Part shown: one piece after another, positions 54,776 to 62,899 of the stretch | How the letters are laid out: every line of letters starts with the position of its first letter | Numbering within the stretch: position 1 is the stretch's first letter | Source of the DNA: Streptomyces tubercidicus | GTDB taxonomy: Bacteria; Actinomycetota; Actinomycetes; Streptomycetales; Streptomycetaceae | Direction of reading: 5' to 3' | Length of the DNA: 64,000 bases | Assembly (NCBI RefSeq): GCF_027497495.1 | Contig: NZ_CP114205.1 | Location: forward strand, 2,852,001-2,916,000 | The notes under the pieces: model-generated | Databases searched by the model: none | What the model was told of the DNA's origin: nothing | The model's input: only the letters and a program-made list of their open reading frames with translations | Position numbers and translations under genes: made by a program

Positions 54776-55405
54776 GGCGCGCGGGAAGCTGACCTCCACC
54801 CGGCGGTTCTTCTTGCGGCCTTCCTCGGTGGAGTTGTCGGCGATCGGGTACTGCTCGCCGTAGCCGCGGATCTGGAAGCTGACGGAGGAGCCGAGGTCCT
54901 TGGCCAGTTCCTGCTGGACGGCGTTGGCGCGCTTCTTGGACAGGACCAGGCCGTGGCTCGCCGAGCCCAGATTGTCGGTGAAGCCGAAGACCCGCAGGCT
55001 GGTGGCGTTCTGCTTCTTGATCTCCGAGGCGATGGTGTCGATACGGGACACCGCGTCCGAGGACAGCTCGGCGCTGTCCTTGTCGAACAGGACCTCCGCC
55101 TGAAGCGCGAAAGTCACATTGTCGTTGGTGTCCTGGCGGCGCTCGGAGCCGTCGTCCGCCTCGACGATCGATTTGATGTTGAGGACCTTGGACGGGGCGA
55201 GCTTGGCGCCCTGGACCATCCGCAGATCGGGGTCGCCGGGGTCGATGTGCACCGGCGGGCTGGAGTTCTCGGTCACGCCCGGCGGATCGGCGTGCGCGAC
55301 GGGGGCCGTCAGCGCCGCGGTGAGCAGCAGCGCGGCGGCGGCGGTGGCGGCGCTGCGGGGCGCTCGGCGCACCCGGCGGCCTCGGGGCATCTGGGTCGCG
55401 GTCAT
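54770..55405 (-). CDS. Secreted OmpA-domain protein of the Tad locus
   Basis: A 211-residue exported protein. A signal peptide ends near PVAHA (about residue 39). The C-terminal OmpA-like peptidoglycan-binding domain (about 85-205) opens with LQAEVLFDKDSAELSSDAVSRIDTIASEI and contains the signature FGFTDNLGSASHGLVLSKKRANAV and RNRRVEVSF-like ending (KNRRVEVSFP). It should anchor to peptidoglycan. It follows the lipoprotein gene by 10 bases, so they are co-transcribed. An OmpA domain in a monoderm pilus locus may brace the pilus machine against the wall. Confidence 0.87.
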   Translation of the reverse strand: MTATQMPRGRRVRRAPRSAATAAAALLLTAALTAPVAHADPPGVTENSSPPVHIDPGDPDLRMVQGAKLAPSKVLNIKSIVEADDGSERRQDTNDNVTFALQAEVLFDKDSAELSSDAVSRIDTIASEIKKQNATSLRVFGFTDNLGSASHGLVLSKKRANAVQQELAKDLGSSVSFQIRGYGEQYPIADNSTEEGRKKNRRVEVSFPRAS

Positions 55406-55415
55406 CGGTGCCCGC

Positions 55416-56000
55416 TCAGTCCGTGATCCGCACGCTGGCCGGCGGCAGGGTCGGCAGCTGGAAGTCGACCTCGGTCACCTTGGCGGGCGGCGCCGGGAAC
55501 TGCGCGAAGATCGGGCGGCTGGCCCCCGGCATCAGTCCGCTGAGGCCGGTCGTGCACAGGCATTCGCCGTTGGTGTCGCGCAGCACCAGATAGCGCTTCT
55601 TGCCCGCCTTGTCGACGAGGGTCGCCCCGGAGATGGACGAACGGGACCGCAGCTCGGTCTCGTTGGAGCGCCAGTCGATGGCGTTGAAGGCGCGGGTGCC
55701 GCGGTTGGTGACCGTGCCGTTGACCGTGACGAAGCCGCCGGAGTCCCGGACGACGGAGTGCAAGGTGACCACCACACCGTCCGGCCCCTTCATCTCCCCG
55801 ATCACCTTGTCGGAGTCGGCCGCCGGGGCCCCGGGGCCGCTGTCCTTGGGGGCGGTGCTGCGGGCCGGTGGCTTGTCGCCGTCCGTCCCCTTCGCACCGC
55901 CGCTGTCACCACCACAGCCGGCCACGACGAGCGCAAGGCCGAGCGCGCTCGCCATGGCGACCGCTCCCCTGGCGGCCTTCGTGGTGCGCCGAATGCTCAT
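55416..56000 (-). CDS. Putative lipoprotein of the Tad locus
   Basis: A 194-residue lipoprotein. The leader ends in a lipobox LVVAGC (Cys about residue 29), followed by a Gly/Ser/Asp/Pro linker. The C-terminal domain (about 70-190) looks like an extracellular beta-sandwich, with VVVTLHSVVRDSGGFVTVNGTVTNRG and a cysteine pair in CLCTTG. Function unknown; a Tad accessory lipoprotein like TadD's neighbours is possible but unsupported. It is transcribed with the OmpA-like gene. Confidence 0.72.
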   Translation of the reverse strand: MSIRRTTKAARGAVAMASALGLALVVAGCGGDSGGAKGTDGDKPPARSTAPKDSGPGAPAADSDKVIGEMKGPDGVVVTLHSVVRDSGGFVTVNGTVTNRGTRAFNAIDWRSNETELRSRSSISGATLVDKAGKKRYLVLRDTNGECLCTTGLSGLMPGASRPIFAQFPAPPAKVTEVDFQLPTLPPASVRITD

Positions 56001-56060
56001 GGGATGCAGTTCCTTTGATCGTCGTCTGGTCGTCTCAAGGGGGGTGGTCGGTGCGGGCGG

Positions 56061-56780
56061 TCAATGGGCGAGGCGTACGGAGAACAGGTCGGCGGCTTCG
56101 GGCAGTTCCTGGAGGTGGCGGGGGTCGAGCGTCCAGCGCTTGCCGTCGCAGGTGATCTCGACGGGGGCGGGGGTGTCGTCGTCCTTGTCGTGCTTGCCGC
56201 CCTTGCCCCCGTCGTCGGCGCCTCCGCCGCCGTCCTTGCCGCCCTTGTCGTCCGTCCCGCCGGTGTCGTCCGTGGCGGGGTCGAGGGTGCAGCGGGGGCC
56301 GACGACGGACTTGGCCTCGGCCGAGGCATGGGTGCCGCTGGTCTTCGGGATGACCGAATTCCCCACGGTCTTGAGGGTGGTGACCTGGACGGCGAACGAG
56401 GTGGGCCAGGAGTCGGGGGTGCAGCGGGGGCCGGAGAGCTCGGCCCCGTTCCGTCCGGCGAACCAGTCCGCGCTCTGGCAGGCCGCTTCGGACGGGGTGC
56501 CGCGCCCGTTCAGCAGCTCCTCCCAGGCCGTCGGATCGGTGAGATAGCTGCCGTCACGGAGGCCGTCGAGCAGGCTCTTGAGCAGCAGGTCGCGGTATTT
56601 CTGGCCGGCGGCGAGGGCGGCCGCGTCGGCGGCGGTCTGCGCGCCGTTGCGGGTGGCCGCCGCCTGTCCGACGGCGAAGAAGGCGAGCGCGAGAAAGAGC
56701 AGGCCCCCGACCGCGACGATATAGAGCGGGAATGCCTGCCCTGCGTCGCGCCGGCGGCTGCGTGGGGTCGTGGCCGGCAC
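56061..56780 (-). CDS. TadG/TadE-like pilus assembly protein
   Basis: A 239-residue protein. The N-terminal segment RRRDAGQAFPLYIVAVGGLLFLALAFFAVG (about residues 8-37) matches the putative Flp pilus-assembly TadE/G-like domain, followed by ATRNGAQTAADAAALAAGQKYRD. It lacks the Glu+5 of the pseudopilins. The extracytoplasmic part ends in an Asp/Lys/Gly-rich linker and a C-terminal domain with paired cysteines. The start is uncertain: GTG 56780 lies 17 bases after the flp stop but has no clear ribosome site. Confidence 0.75.
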   Translation of the reverse strand: MPATTPRSRRRDAGQAFPLYIVAVGGLLFLALAFFAVGQAAATRNGAQTAADAAALAAGQKYRDLLLKSLLDGLRDGSYLTDPTAWEELLNGRGTPSEAACQSADWFAGRNGAELSGPRCTPDSWPTSFAVQVTTLKTVGNSVIPKTSGTHASAEAKSVVGPRCTLDPATDDTGGTDDKGGKDGGGGADDGGKGGKHDKDDDTPAPVEITCDGKRWTLDPRHLQELPEAADLFSVRLAH

Positions 56781-56797
56781 GGTGATGGCGGTGCGGG

Positions 56798-56962
56798 CTA
56801 AATGCCGACGACGTCGGAGATCTTGTTGGCGATGGCGTTCGCGATCTGGCTGCCGAAGTCCGTGGTCGACAGGACCAGGACGATCGCCACGACCACCGCG
56901 ATGATGCCGAGGTACTCGATCGAGGTCTGTCCCCGGTCGTTCCCCAAAATCCGCTTCGCCAT
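56798..56962 (-). CDS. flp: Flp-type pilin (54 residues)
   Basis: A 54-residue prepilin of the Flp subfamily, expected to polymerise into the pilus fibre. The short basic leader MAKRILGNDRG is followed by QTSIEYLGIIAVVVAIVLVLS. The type IV cleavage motif is exact: Gly at -1, Glu at +5, Tyr at +6. The mature pilin would be about 43 residues with one long helix. GGAGGGG precedes ATG 56962. It falls below common length cut-offs for gene calling and is easily missed. It precedes the TadG-like gene by 17 bases. Confidence 0.9.
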   Translation of the reverse strand: MAKRILGNDRGQTSIEYLGIIAVVVAIVLVLSTTDFGSQIANAIANKISDVVGI

Positions 56963-57337
56963 CGTCTTCCCCTCCGTGGGCGGCCGTACCGCTCTGGTCC
57001 GGCTGGTCTGTCCCCGTAGTGTCGGCGCGTTCGGCCGCGCTCACGACACCAGAAAAGTACGCCGGAACAGCATGCCCGGAACAGGGAATCCGTACCGAAT
57101 CCTCTTTCGGGAACCCGGATGACAGGCACAACGTCGTCTTTCGGCCACTCAGTCGCACTCTATCCACCCCCGCTCCCCCTCCGGGACCGTGCCCCGTTCC
57201 CTGCCCGTACAGACCGGACGATCCTGCCGCACCTTAGTGGGAGCGCAACTGTCTGCCCACCCACTGTGACACAACTCGTTGCTGTTGCGAAGGAGTTGAC
57301 GGGAAGGCGGGGCCGCGGATGGGCACTGTCACACCGG
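56963..57337. promoter_or_regulatory. Intergenic region upstream of flp
   Basis: 375 bases between tadC and flp with no gene. It should contain the flp promoter. Only weak stem candidates were seen (AGTGGG/CCCACT and CAACTC/GAGTTG near 57235-57300). The gap suggests flp has its own promoter and higher expression than the upstream tad genes. Confidence 0.45.
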
Positions 57338-58231
57338 TCACCTGCCCATCAGTGAGCCGAAGTTGGTGCCCGAGCCCAGGAAGAATCCGGCGATGAGCAG
57401 GATCATCGTGGCCGGAACCATAAAGGTGGTGACGACCATGGTGGCCTTGGGGACCGCGCGGGCGGCCCGGCGCCGGGCGTTCTGGGCATCGGTCCGGCGC
57501 ATGTCGTCGGCGATCTGGATCAGCGTCTCGACGATCGGCGCGCCCAGCTCCTCGCCCTGCTGGAGGGCGGTGACGAACTGCGCGACCTGTTCGGAGTCGT
57601 TGCGTTTGCGCAGTTCCTCGAACGCCGCCCGGCGGCTGACGCCCATGTCCATTTGCCGCAGGGTGATCCGGAGTTCATCGGCCCACGGCCCCTCGTACTT
57701 CTCCGCGACCCGGTCCAGCGCCTGACGGAAGCCCAGACCGGCGCTGACCACGACGGCCAGCACATCCAGAAAGTCCGGAAGGGTGCGTTCGATGGTGTCC
57801 TTGCGCTGCCGGATGGCGGCCCAGATGCCGACCTCGGTCCAGAAGAGGCCGAAGAGCACCATCAGCACACCGAGCAGCGGCTGGCCGCGCAGAAACATCA
57901 CCAGCGCGCCGAAGAGGCCGAGGGCCCCGTAGACGGCGCGCCGGGCGGCGTACCGGTCGACGGTCAGCCCGCCCGGATTGCCCGCCAGGTCGATCCGGCG
58001 GCGGACCCGGGCGGTGCGCTTGTTGCCCATCAGCCGCAGCACCAGCGGCGCGTAGCGCATCCCGGTGCGGTCCACCGCCGAACCGACCACCGTGGTGCGG
58101 GTCGCGCCGACCTCCAGGGACAGTGCCAGGTCGGGCGGCAGCCGGGCCTCGCGCCGGTAGAGCGCGATGCCGCAGCAGATACCGGCGACCGAGAGGGCGA
58201 AGGCGAGGGCCAGCAGGATTCCGAGTGCCAT
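57338..58231 (-). CDS. tadC: Tad pilus inner-membrane protein TadC
   Basis: A 297-residue type II secretion system F-domain protein. The N-terminal helix (MALGILLALAFALSVAG) and two central helices are followed by the cytoplasmic F domain, DFLDVLAVVVSAGLGFRQALDRVAEKYEGPWADELRITLRQ (about residues 150-190). QGEELGAPIVETLIQIADDMRRTDAQNARRRAAR precedes a final pair of helices. It partners TadB in the platform. ATG 58231 lies 14 bases after the tadB stop. Confidence 0.92.
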   Translation of the reverse strand: MALGILLALAFALSVAGICCGIALYRREARLPPDLALSLEVGATRTTVVGSAVDRTGMRYAPLVLRLMGNKRTARVRRRIDLAGNPGGLTVDRYAARRAVYGALGLFGALVMFLRGQPLLGVLMVLFGLFWTEVGIWAAIRQRKDTIERTLPDFLDVLAVVVSAGLGFRQALDRVAEKYEGPWADELRITLRQMDMGVSRRAAFEELRKRNDSEQVAQFVTALQQGEELGAPIVETLIQIADDMRRTDAQNARRRAARAVPKATMVVTTFMVPATMILLIAGFFLGSGTNFGSLMGR

Positions 58232-58245
58232 GGCGATACCGATAC

Positions 58246-59190
58246 CTAGACGTCGATCTTGGACAGGCGGCGGATGAAGAAGAACCCGAGCCCGTAGAGG
58301 GCGAAGGCCACCACGACCGCGAGCTGGCCGAGGAAGGAGGAGGTCATCCGGTCGATGGCGCCCGGCGCGATCCGGTTCATCAGCAGCAGGGTGCCGATGC
58401 CGAGCAGCGGGACGACATACGCGGTGACCACGACCTGGGAGAGCTGGGTGCGGACCTCCCGGCGGGTCTCCTTGCGCTCCTCCAGGGTCTTGGTGAGGTT
58501 GCGCAGCGAGCCGACGACCGTGCCGCCGGCCCGGTTGGCGAGCACCAGCGTGGTGACGAGCACGACGAGTTCGCGGGACGGCAGGCATTCGGCCAGCTCG
58601 CCGAGGGCCTCGTCGACGGAGTGACCGACGGCAAGCTTGTCGGAGACCTTGGCCAGCTCCTCACCCGCCGGTGCCTCCAGCTCCTCGGCCGCCATGCCCA
58701 GCGCGGTCCGCAGCGCGAGCCCGGCCTGGGTGGCGTTGGCGAGGATCCGGGAGAGTTCGGGCAGCTGGTTGATGAACCTCTCGATGCGCTTCTGCCGCTG
58801 CCAGTTGAGGAAGGCGAACGCCGCCCAGACGGCGACCAGCGCGGCGATCGGGCCGAAGAACGGGGCGAGGGTGGCCTGGGCGAGCAGCCACAGCACCAGG
58901 ACCGCGCCGAGCAGATAGACGACGAACTCGCCGGGGGTGACGTCCAGGCCGGTGGCGGTCAGCCGCAGTTCGAGACGGCGTCCGAAGCGGGTACCGCGCA
59001 GCGCCCGGTCGACGGACGGGAAGCGGCGCCGCCCGGACACCGGCAGTCCGCGCTCGTCGGCCAGCCGGTCGACGATGGCCTGCCGCTGGGCGCGCCCGGC
59101 CGCGTACGTCCGGGCGCCGGCGATCGCGAGCAGCCCGCACAGCAGGGTGGCGCCGATGGCGAGCAGGGCGAGGTCGTTCCCGCCGGTCAT
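58246..59190 (-). CDS. tadB: Tad pilus inner-membrane protein TadB
   Basis: A 314-residue F-domain platform protein. Two N-terminal helices (LLAIGATLLCGLLAIAG and VVYLLGAVLVLWLLA) are followed by QLPELSRILANATQAGLALRTALGMAAEELEAP (about residues 140-172). LVVLVTTLVLANRAGGTVVGSLRNLTKTLEERKETRRE and two C-terminal helices complete the protein. ATG 59190 overlaps the tadA stop (ATGA). With TadC it forms the membrane platform driven by TadA. Confidence 0.93.
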   Translation of the reverse strand: MTGGNDLALLAIGATLLCGLLAIAGARTYAAGRAQRQAIVDRLADERGLPVSGRRRFPSVDRALRGTRFGRRLELRLTATGLDVTPGEFVVYLLGAVLVLWLLAQATLAPFFGPIAALVAVWAAFAFLNWQRQKRIERFINQLPELSRILANATQAGLALRTALGMAAEELEAPAGEELAKVSDKLAVGHSVDEALGELAECLPSRELVVLVTTLVLANRAGGTVVGSLRNLTKTLEERKETRREVRTQLSQVVVTAYVVPLLGIGTLLLMNRIAPGAIDRMTSSFLGQLAVVVAFALYGLGFFFIRRLSKIDV

Positions 59191-60527
59191 GAGGTGGCCT
59201 TCCGGGTGGCGAGTTGGTCGTCGTGGGTGGCGACGCCGAAGGCGGGCGGAGTGGGCTCGCTCGCCATGAAGAGGCGTTCGGCGACCCGGCGCGGCAGCGG
59301 GAAGTAGCGGAACCGGCCGTGCACGATGCGGTCGGCGCCCATCGGCTCGGCGTCGAAGCGGCAGACCGTGGCGATCCGGTAATCCTCGTGGCCGCGGGAG
59401 TCGAGGATGGCGATCTCGCTGATCCGGCGGGAGCCGTCGGCGTGCCGGGTGAGCTGGACGAGGCAGTCGACGGCGCTGTTGATCTGGTCCCGCAGCGCCT
59501 CGAAGGGGATCTTGACGTCCGACATGGAGGCCAGGGTCTGCAGCCGCATCAGCGCGTCCTCGGCGCTGTTGGCGTGCACGGTCGCCAGCGAGCCGTCGTG
59601 GCCGGTCGACATCGCCTGGAGCATGTCGAGGGTCTCACCGCCACGCACCTCGCCGACGATGATGCGGTCGGGGCGCATGCGCAGGGAGTTGCGTACGAGA
59701 TCGCGGATGGTGATCCGGCCCTTGCCCTCGACGTTGGGCGGCCGGGACTCCAGCCGGATGACATGGCTCTGCTGGAGCTGGAGTTCGGCGGCGTCCTCGA
59801 CGGTGATGATCCGCTCGCCGTCCGGGATCAGCCCGGACAGCGCGTTGAGGAGGGTGGTCTTGCCCGCACCCGTGGCCCCGGAGACCACCACGTTGAACTT
59901 GGCCCGCACCAGCCCCGCCAGCAGCATCAGCATCTGCTCGTCCAGCGTGCCCATGCCGATGAGTTCGGCGAGGGTGTAGGCGCGCGGGAAGCGGCGGATG
60001 GTGAGGGTGGCGCCGTTCAGCGCGAGCGGCGGGATGATGACATTGACGCGTTCGCCGGACGGCAGCCGGGCGTCGACCATCGGATTGGACTCGTCGACCC
60101 GCCGGTTGACGGTGGAGACGATCCGTTCGATGGTCTGCATCAGCTGCTCGTGCGAGGCGAAGCGGACGGGCAGCAGCTCGACCCGGCCGGCCCGCTCGAC
60201 GTACACCTGGTCCGGGCCGTTGACCATGATCTCGGTGATCGAGGCGTCCTCCAGCAGCGGCTCCAGCACGCCGAGGCCCAGCGCCTCGTCCACCACCCGG
60301 CGGATGAGCTGGGCGCGTTCGGCGGTGGAGAGCACCGGGCCCTCACGGCTGATGATGTGGCCGAGTACGCGCTCCAGCCGCGAGCGGCGCTCGGCCGCGG
60401 CCAGCGAGGACATCTCGGCGAGGTCGATCTCTTCGAGCAGCTTGGCGCGGTAGACGGCCACCATATGGCTGTCCTCGCGCGCCTCACCGGCCGGTTCGGG
60501 TGCGACGATCCGGGCTTTCAGGCTCAT
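59187..60527 (-). CDS. tadA: Tad pilus assembly ATPase TadA (CpaF)
   Basis: A 446-residue secretion/pilus ATPase. Walker A is VVSGATGAGKTTLL (about residues 213-226), the Asp box is IITVEDAAELQL, Walker B is MRPDRIIVGEVRGGE, and the His box is STGHDGSLATVHANSAEDAL. These match CpaF/VirB11-type enzymes. The N-terminal domain carries EIMVNGPDQVYVERAGR. Its start overlaps the stop of the upstream TadE-like gene, and its stop overlaps tadB, so translation is coupled along the operon. Confidence 0.96.
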   Translation of the reverse strand: MSLKARIVAPEPAGEAREDSHMVAVYRAKLLEEIDLAEMSSLAAAERRSRLERVLGHIISREGPVLSTAERAQLIRRVVDEALGLGVLEPLLEDASITEIMVNGPDQVYVERAGRVELLPVRFASHEQLMQTIERIVSTVNRRVDESNPMVDARLPSGERVNVIIPPLALNGATLTIRRFPRAYTLAELIGMGTLDEQMLMLLAGLVRAKFNVVVSGATGAGKTTLLNALSGLIPDGERIITVEDAAELQLQQSHVIRLESRPPNVEGKGRITIRDLVRNSLRMRPDRIIVGEVRGGETLDMLQAMSTGHDGSLATVHANSAEDALMRLQTLASMSDVKIPFEALRDQINSAVDCLVQLTRHADGSRRISEIAILDSRGHEDYRIATVCRFDAEPMGADRIVHGRFRYFPLPRRVAERLFMASEPTPPAFGVATHDDQLATRKATS

Positions 60528-61036
60528 CGCGGGGGTGCTCCTTCGTACGGGGCCGCGGCGGGCCTAAGGCCCAGCGCGCCGGGTTCCTGCGGGCGGGGCA
60601 TGGTGGCGCTGCGGGAGGCGGTGCCGAAGTCGGCGACGCCGGGCACCAGCGAGGGGATGGTGACGCGCACGGTCGCGCTGACCGCGTCGCCCCCGCCGCC
60701 GTCCACCGAGACCTGCGCGTCGCGGGCGACCCAGCCGGTCATCGCGGCCCGGCCGGCGGCCTGCGGGTCGGGCGGGTGGTCGGTCTCGTCCATCGAGGCG
60801 GTACGGGCCGCGGCGCGGGCTCCCGTACCGGCCTGCTGGACGGCGAAGGCGGCGAGGCCGAGCTGGACCACGGCCAGCCCGACGACCAGCAGGATCGGCA
60901 GGAAGCCGAGGAATTCGATGGATACCGTGCCCCGGTCGCGGCCGGGGCCGCGGAGCCGGGCGGGAAGGCGTAGCCGCCTGGGGAGCCGGAGCCGGGCGGA
61001 CGGCCGGAGCCGGCTGAGGAGACGTACGGCACTCAC
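60524..61036 (-). CDS. TadE-like minor pseudopilin 2
   Basis: A 170-residue protein. A basic Arg/Leu-rich leader (about residues 1-35) ends in GRDRG, followed by TVSIEFLGFLPILLVVGLAVVQLGL, giving Gly at -1 and Glu at +5 as in pilins. The extracytoplasmic C-terminal part includes ARAAARTASMDETDHPPDPQAAG. GTG 61036 overlaps the stop of the preceding gene (GTGA) and its own stop overlaps tadA (ATGA). Minor pilin or assembly role in the Tad system. Confidence 0.85.
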   Translation of the reverse strand: MSAVRLLSRLRPSARLRLPRRLRLPARLRGPGRDRGTVSIEFLGFLPILLVVGLAVVQLGLAAFAVQQAGTGARAAARTASMDETDHPPDPQAAGRAAMTGWVARDAQVSVDGGGGDAVSATVRVTIPSLVPGVADFGTASRSATMPRPQEPGALGLRPAAAPYEGAPPR

Positions 61037-61416
61037 CCGGCGTCCTCCTTCGCGGCGCCGGCCGAGCCGGTGACCGTCCAGGGGTAGTTGCCCGCGCCCG
61101 GGAAGAGCACCGGGACCTTGATCCGGACGGTTGCCTTCCACAGGCCCGACTCCGTTCCGCAGGAGGTCGCGGCGCCCGCGCGCCAGGAACTGGGCAGCTG
61201 GTCCTCGGCGGCGGTACGGCAGGCGCCCGCGCCGCCGCCCTCGGTGGCGGTGGCGGCCCGCGCGCCGCGGTCGGCGGAGTGCGCGGCGAGCGAGTAGGTG
61301 TACCCGACCAGCACCAGCTGCCAGAGCAGGGCGAGGACCAGCAGGATCAGCGGGAGCAGCCCCATGAATTCCACGGCCACCTGCCCCCGGTCGTCGCCGC
61401 CCAGCGGGCGCCGCAC
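61033..61416 (-). CDS. TadE-like minor pseudopilin 1
   Basis: A 127-residue protein with a short basic leader ending DDRG, then QVAVEFMGLLPLILLVLALLWQLVL, again with Gly at -1 and Glu at +5. The mature extracytoplasmic part has two cysteines (CRTAAEDQLPSSWRAGAATSC) that may form a disulfide. GTG 61416 has AGGAGGG upstream, lying within the end of the CpaE-like gene. It is adjacent to a second TadE-like gene, so minor pilins may be used as a pair. Confidence 0.87.
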   Translation of the reverse strand: MRRPLGGDDRGQVAVEFMGLLPLILLVLALLWQLVLVGYTYSLAAHSADRGARAATATEGGGAGACRTAAEDQLPSSWRAGAATSCGTESGLWKATVRIKVPVLFPGAGNYPWTVTGSAGAAKEDAG

Positions 61417-61419
61417 CGC

Positions 61420-62886
61420 TCAGCCCTCCTCGTACGGGCCGGACGGGTCGAACGGCCCCTGGCCGCCGGACGCCGCCGCGGAGCCGCGCCGGGCACCGAA
61501 CCGGGCACCGGCACCCGGGCCCGCCCCGGAGGCCGCCCCTGATGTCTGGCCCGGAATTCCCCCGGAACCGGGAGCCGCCCCCGGCGTTATGGCCTTGCGC
61601 TTGCGCCCGGTCAGCGTGGGGCGGGCCCGGTGGCTGCCGCGGCCCTGCCGTACGGACGGCGCGTCGACCAGGCCGAGTTCGCCGGCCAGCGCGCACAGTG
61701 CCTGCTTGACCGTGGACCGGTTGTCCAGATCCTGCATCCGGCCCGCGTCGACACAGGGCTGGAGTTCCTTGAAGGCGGCCGGCACATGGGTCCGGGCGAC
61801 CTGGGTGCCGGTGGCCTTGGCGACCAGCGGCGGCTGGATCTCGGTGCTCCGGGTGAGGCGGTTGACCACGGTCGTGGTGTCCTCCGCCTTACGGATCTGC
61901 AGCCGGTCCCACAGCCTGACCTGCCGTTTGGCGGCCCGTACGGCCACCACGTCCGGGGTGGTCACCAGCAGCGCCAGATCGGCGAGTTCGACGGCCGCGG
62001 CATTGGCGGACTGCATCTGGGAGCCGCAGTCGACCAGCACCACTTCGTAGCGGGAGCGCAGCGCGCCGATGATCTGCCGGGCCGCCCGGTCGTCGACCTC
62101 CTCCCCGCGCTCCCCCTCCTCGGGCGCCAGCAGCAGGCCGAGGCCCGTGTGGTGATCGTGCACGGCATCCTGGAGCACCCGTACGGAGATGTCCTGAATG
62201 CCCGCCAGATCGACGACCGAGCGGCGGAACTGCACGTCCAGATAGGAGGCCACATCACCGGACTGGAGGTCCAGGTCCACCAGCGCGACGCTGCGGCCCG
62301 CGGCCCGCGCCGCCAGCGCCAGCTGGACGGCGGTGACGGTGGTGCCGACCCCGCCCTTGGCGCCCGTCACGGTCACCAGCGTGCCGGCCGGCCCGGGAGC
62401 CGCCTCCGGGTTGCCCCCTAGGTGGACCCGTACACCCGCCGACCACTGAGCGGCGGCCTGCACCCGGGCGGCCAACTCCTCGTAGCCGAGCGGCAGTCCG
62501 ACGATGCCACGGGCCCCGGCATCCATCGCCGCGGAGAACAGCGCGGGCCCGGCGTCCGTGGTGATCAGCACGACGCCGACGGCGGGGAAGCGCAGCGCCA
62601 CCTCACGGATCAGCTCCAGCGCCGGTGTCGGCCCGATCCGCTCGTGGACCAGCACGACCTCGGGGAGCGCCTCCACGGCGGACGGCTGGCCCGCGGCGGG
62701 CGGGGCACCCGCACCCGGGGCCGCTGCCCCGGCCCCCTGCGCGGCGGCACCGGCCAGCGCATGGAGCAGCGCTGCGGAGTCCGCGACCGTGGGCGCGGGC
62801 TCGGCGTCCGGCAGCTGGTGGAGCAGGGAGGACACGGCGCGTGCGGCGTCGGGGTCACCGATGGCCGGGAGGATGCGGATGGTCAC
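61420..62886 (-). CDS. CpaE/TadZ-like ATPase of the Tad locus
   Basis: A 488-residue protein with an N-terminal atypical receiver-like domain (about residues 1-150, VVLVHERIGPTPALELIREVALRFP) and a ParA/MinD-like domain (about 165-400). The nucleotide loop reads TGAKGGVGTTVTAVQLA, where the usual second lysine is Thr, as in CpaE/TadZ proteins. SVALVDLDLQSGDVASYLDV and VVLVDCGSQMQ are the Walker-type acidic strands. A 75-residue Pro/Gly tail follows. It probably localises the pilus machine. GTG start at 62886. Confidence 0.9.
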   Translation of the reverse strand: MTIRILPAIGDPDAARAVSSLLHQLPDAEPAPTVADSAALLHALAGAAAQGAGAAAPGAGAPPAAGQPSAVEALPEVVLVHERIGPTPALELIREVALRFPAVGVVLITTDAGPALFSAAMDAGARGIVGLPLGYEELAARVQAAAQWSAGVRVHLGGNPEAAPGPAGTLVTVTGAKGGVGTTVTAVQLALAARAAGRSVALVDLDLQSGDVASYLDVQFRRSVVDLAGIQDISVRVLQDAVHDHHTGLGLLLAPEEGERGEEVDDRAARQIIGALRSRYEVVLVDCGSQMQSANAAAVELADLALLVTTPDVVAVRAAKRQVRLWDRLQIRKAEDTTTVVNRLTRSTEIQPPLVAKATGTQVARTHVPAAFKELQPCVDAGRMQDLDNRSTVKQALCALAGELGLVDAPSVRQGRGSHRARPTLTGRKRKAITPGAAPGSGGIPGQTSGAASGAGPGAGARFGARRGSAAASGGQGPFDPSGPYEEG

Positions 62887-62899
62887 CTGAGGCTCCGGG

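Noticed and set aside
57235..57300. Hairpin terminator for tadC or control element for flp.
   Set aside because: Possible arms (AGTGGG/CCCACT, CAACTC/GAGTTG) are only six bases with long loops, weaker than the other terminators in the window.
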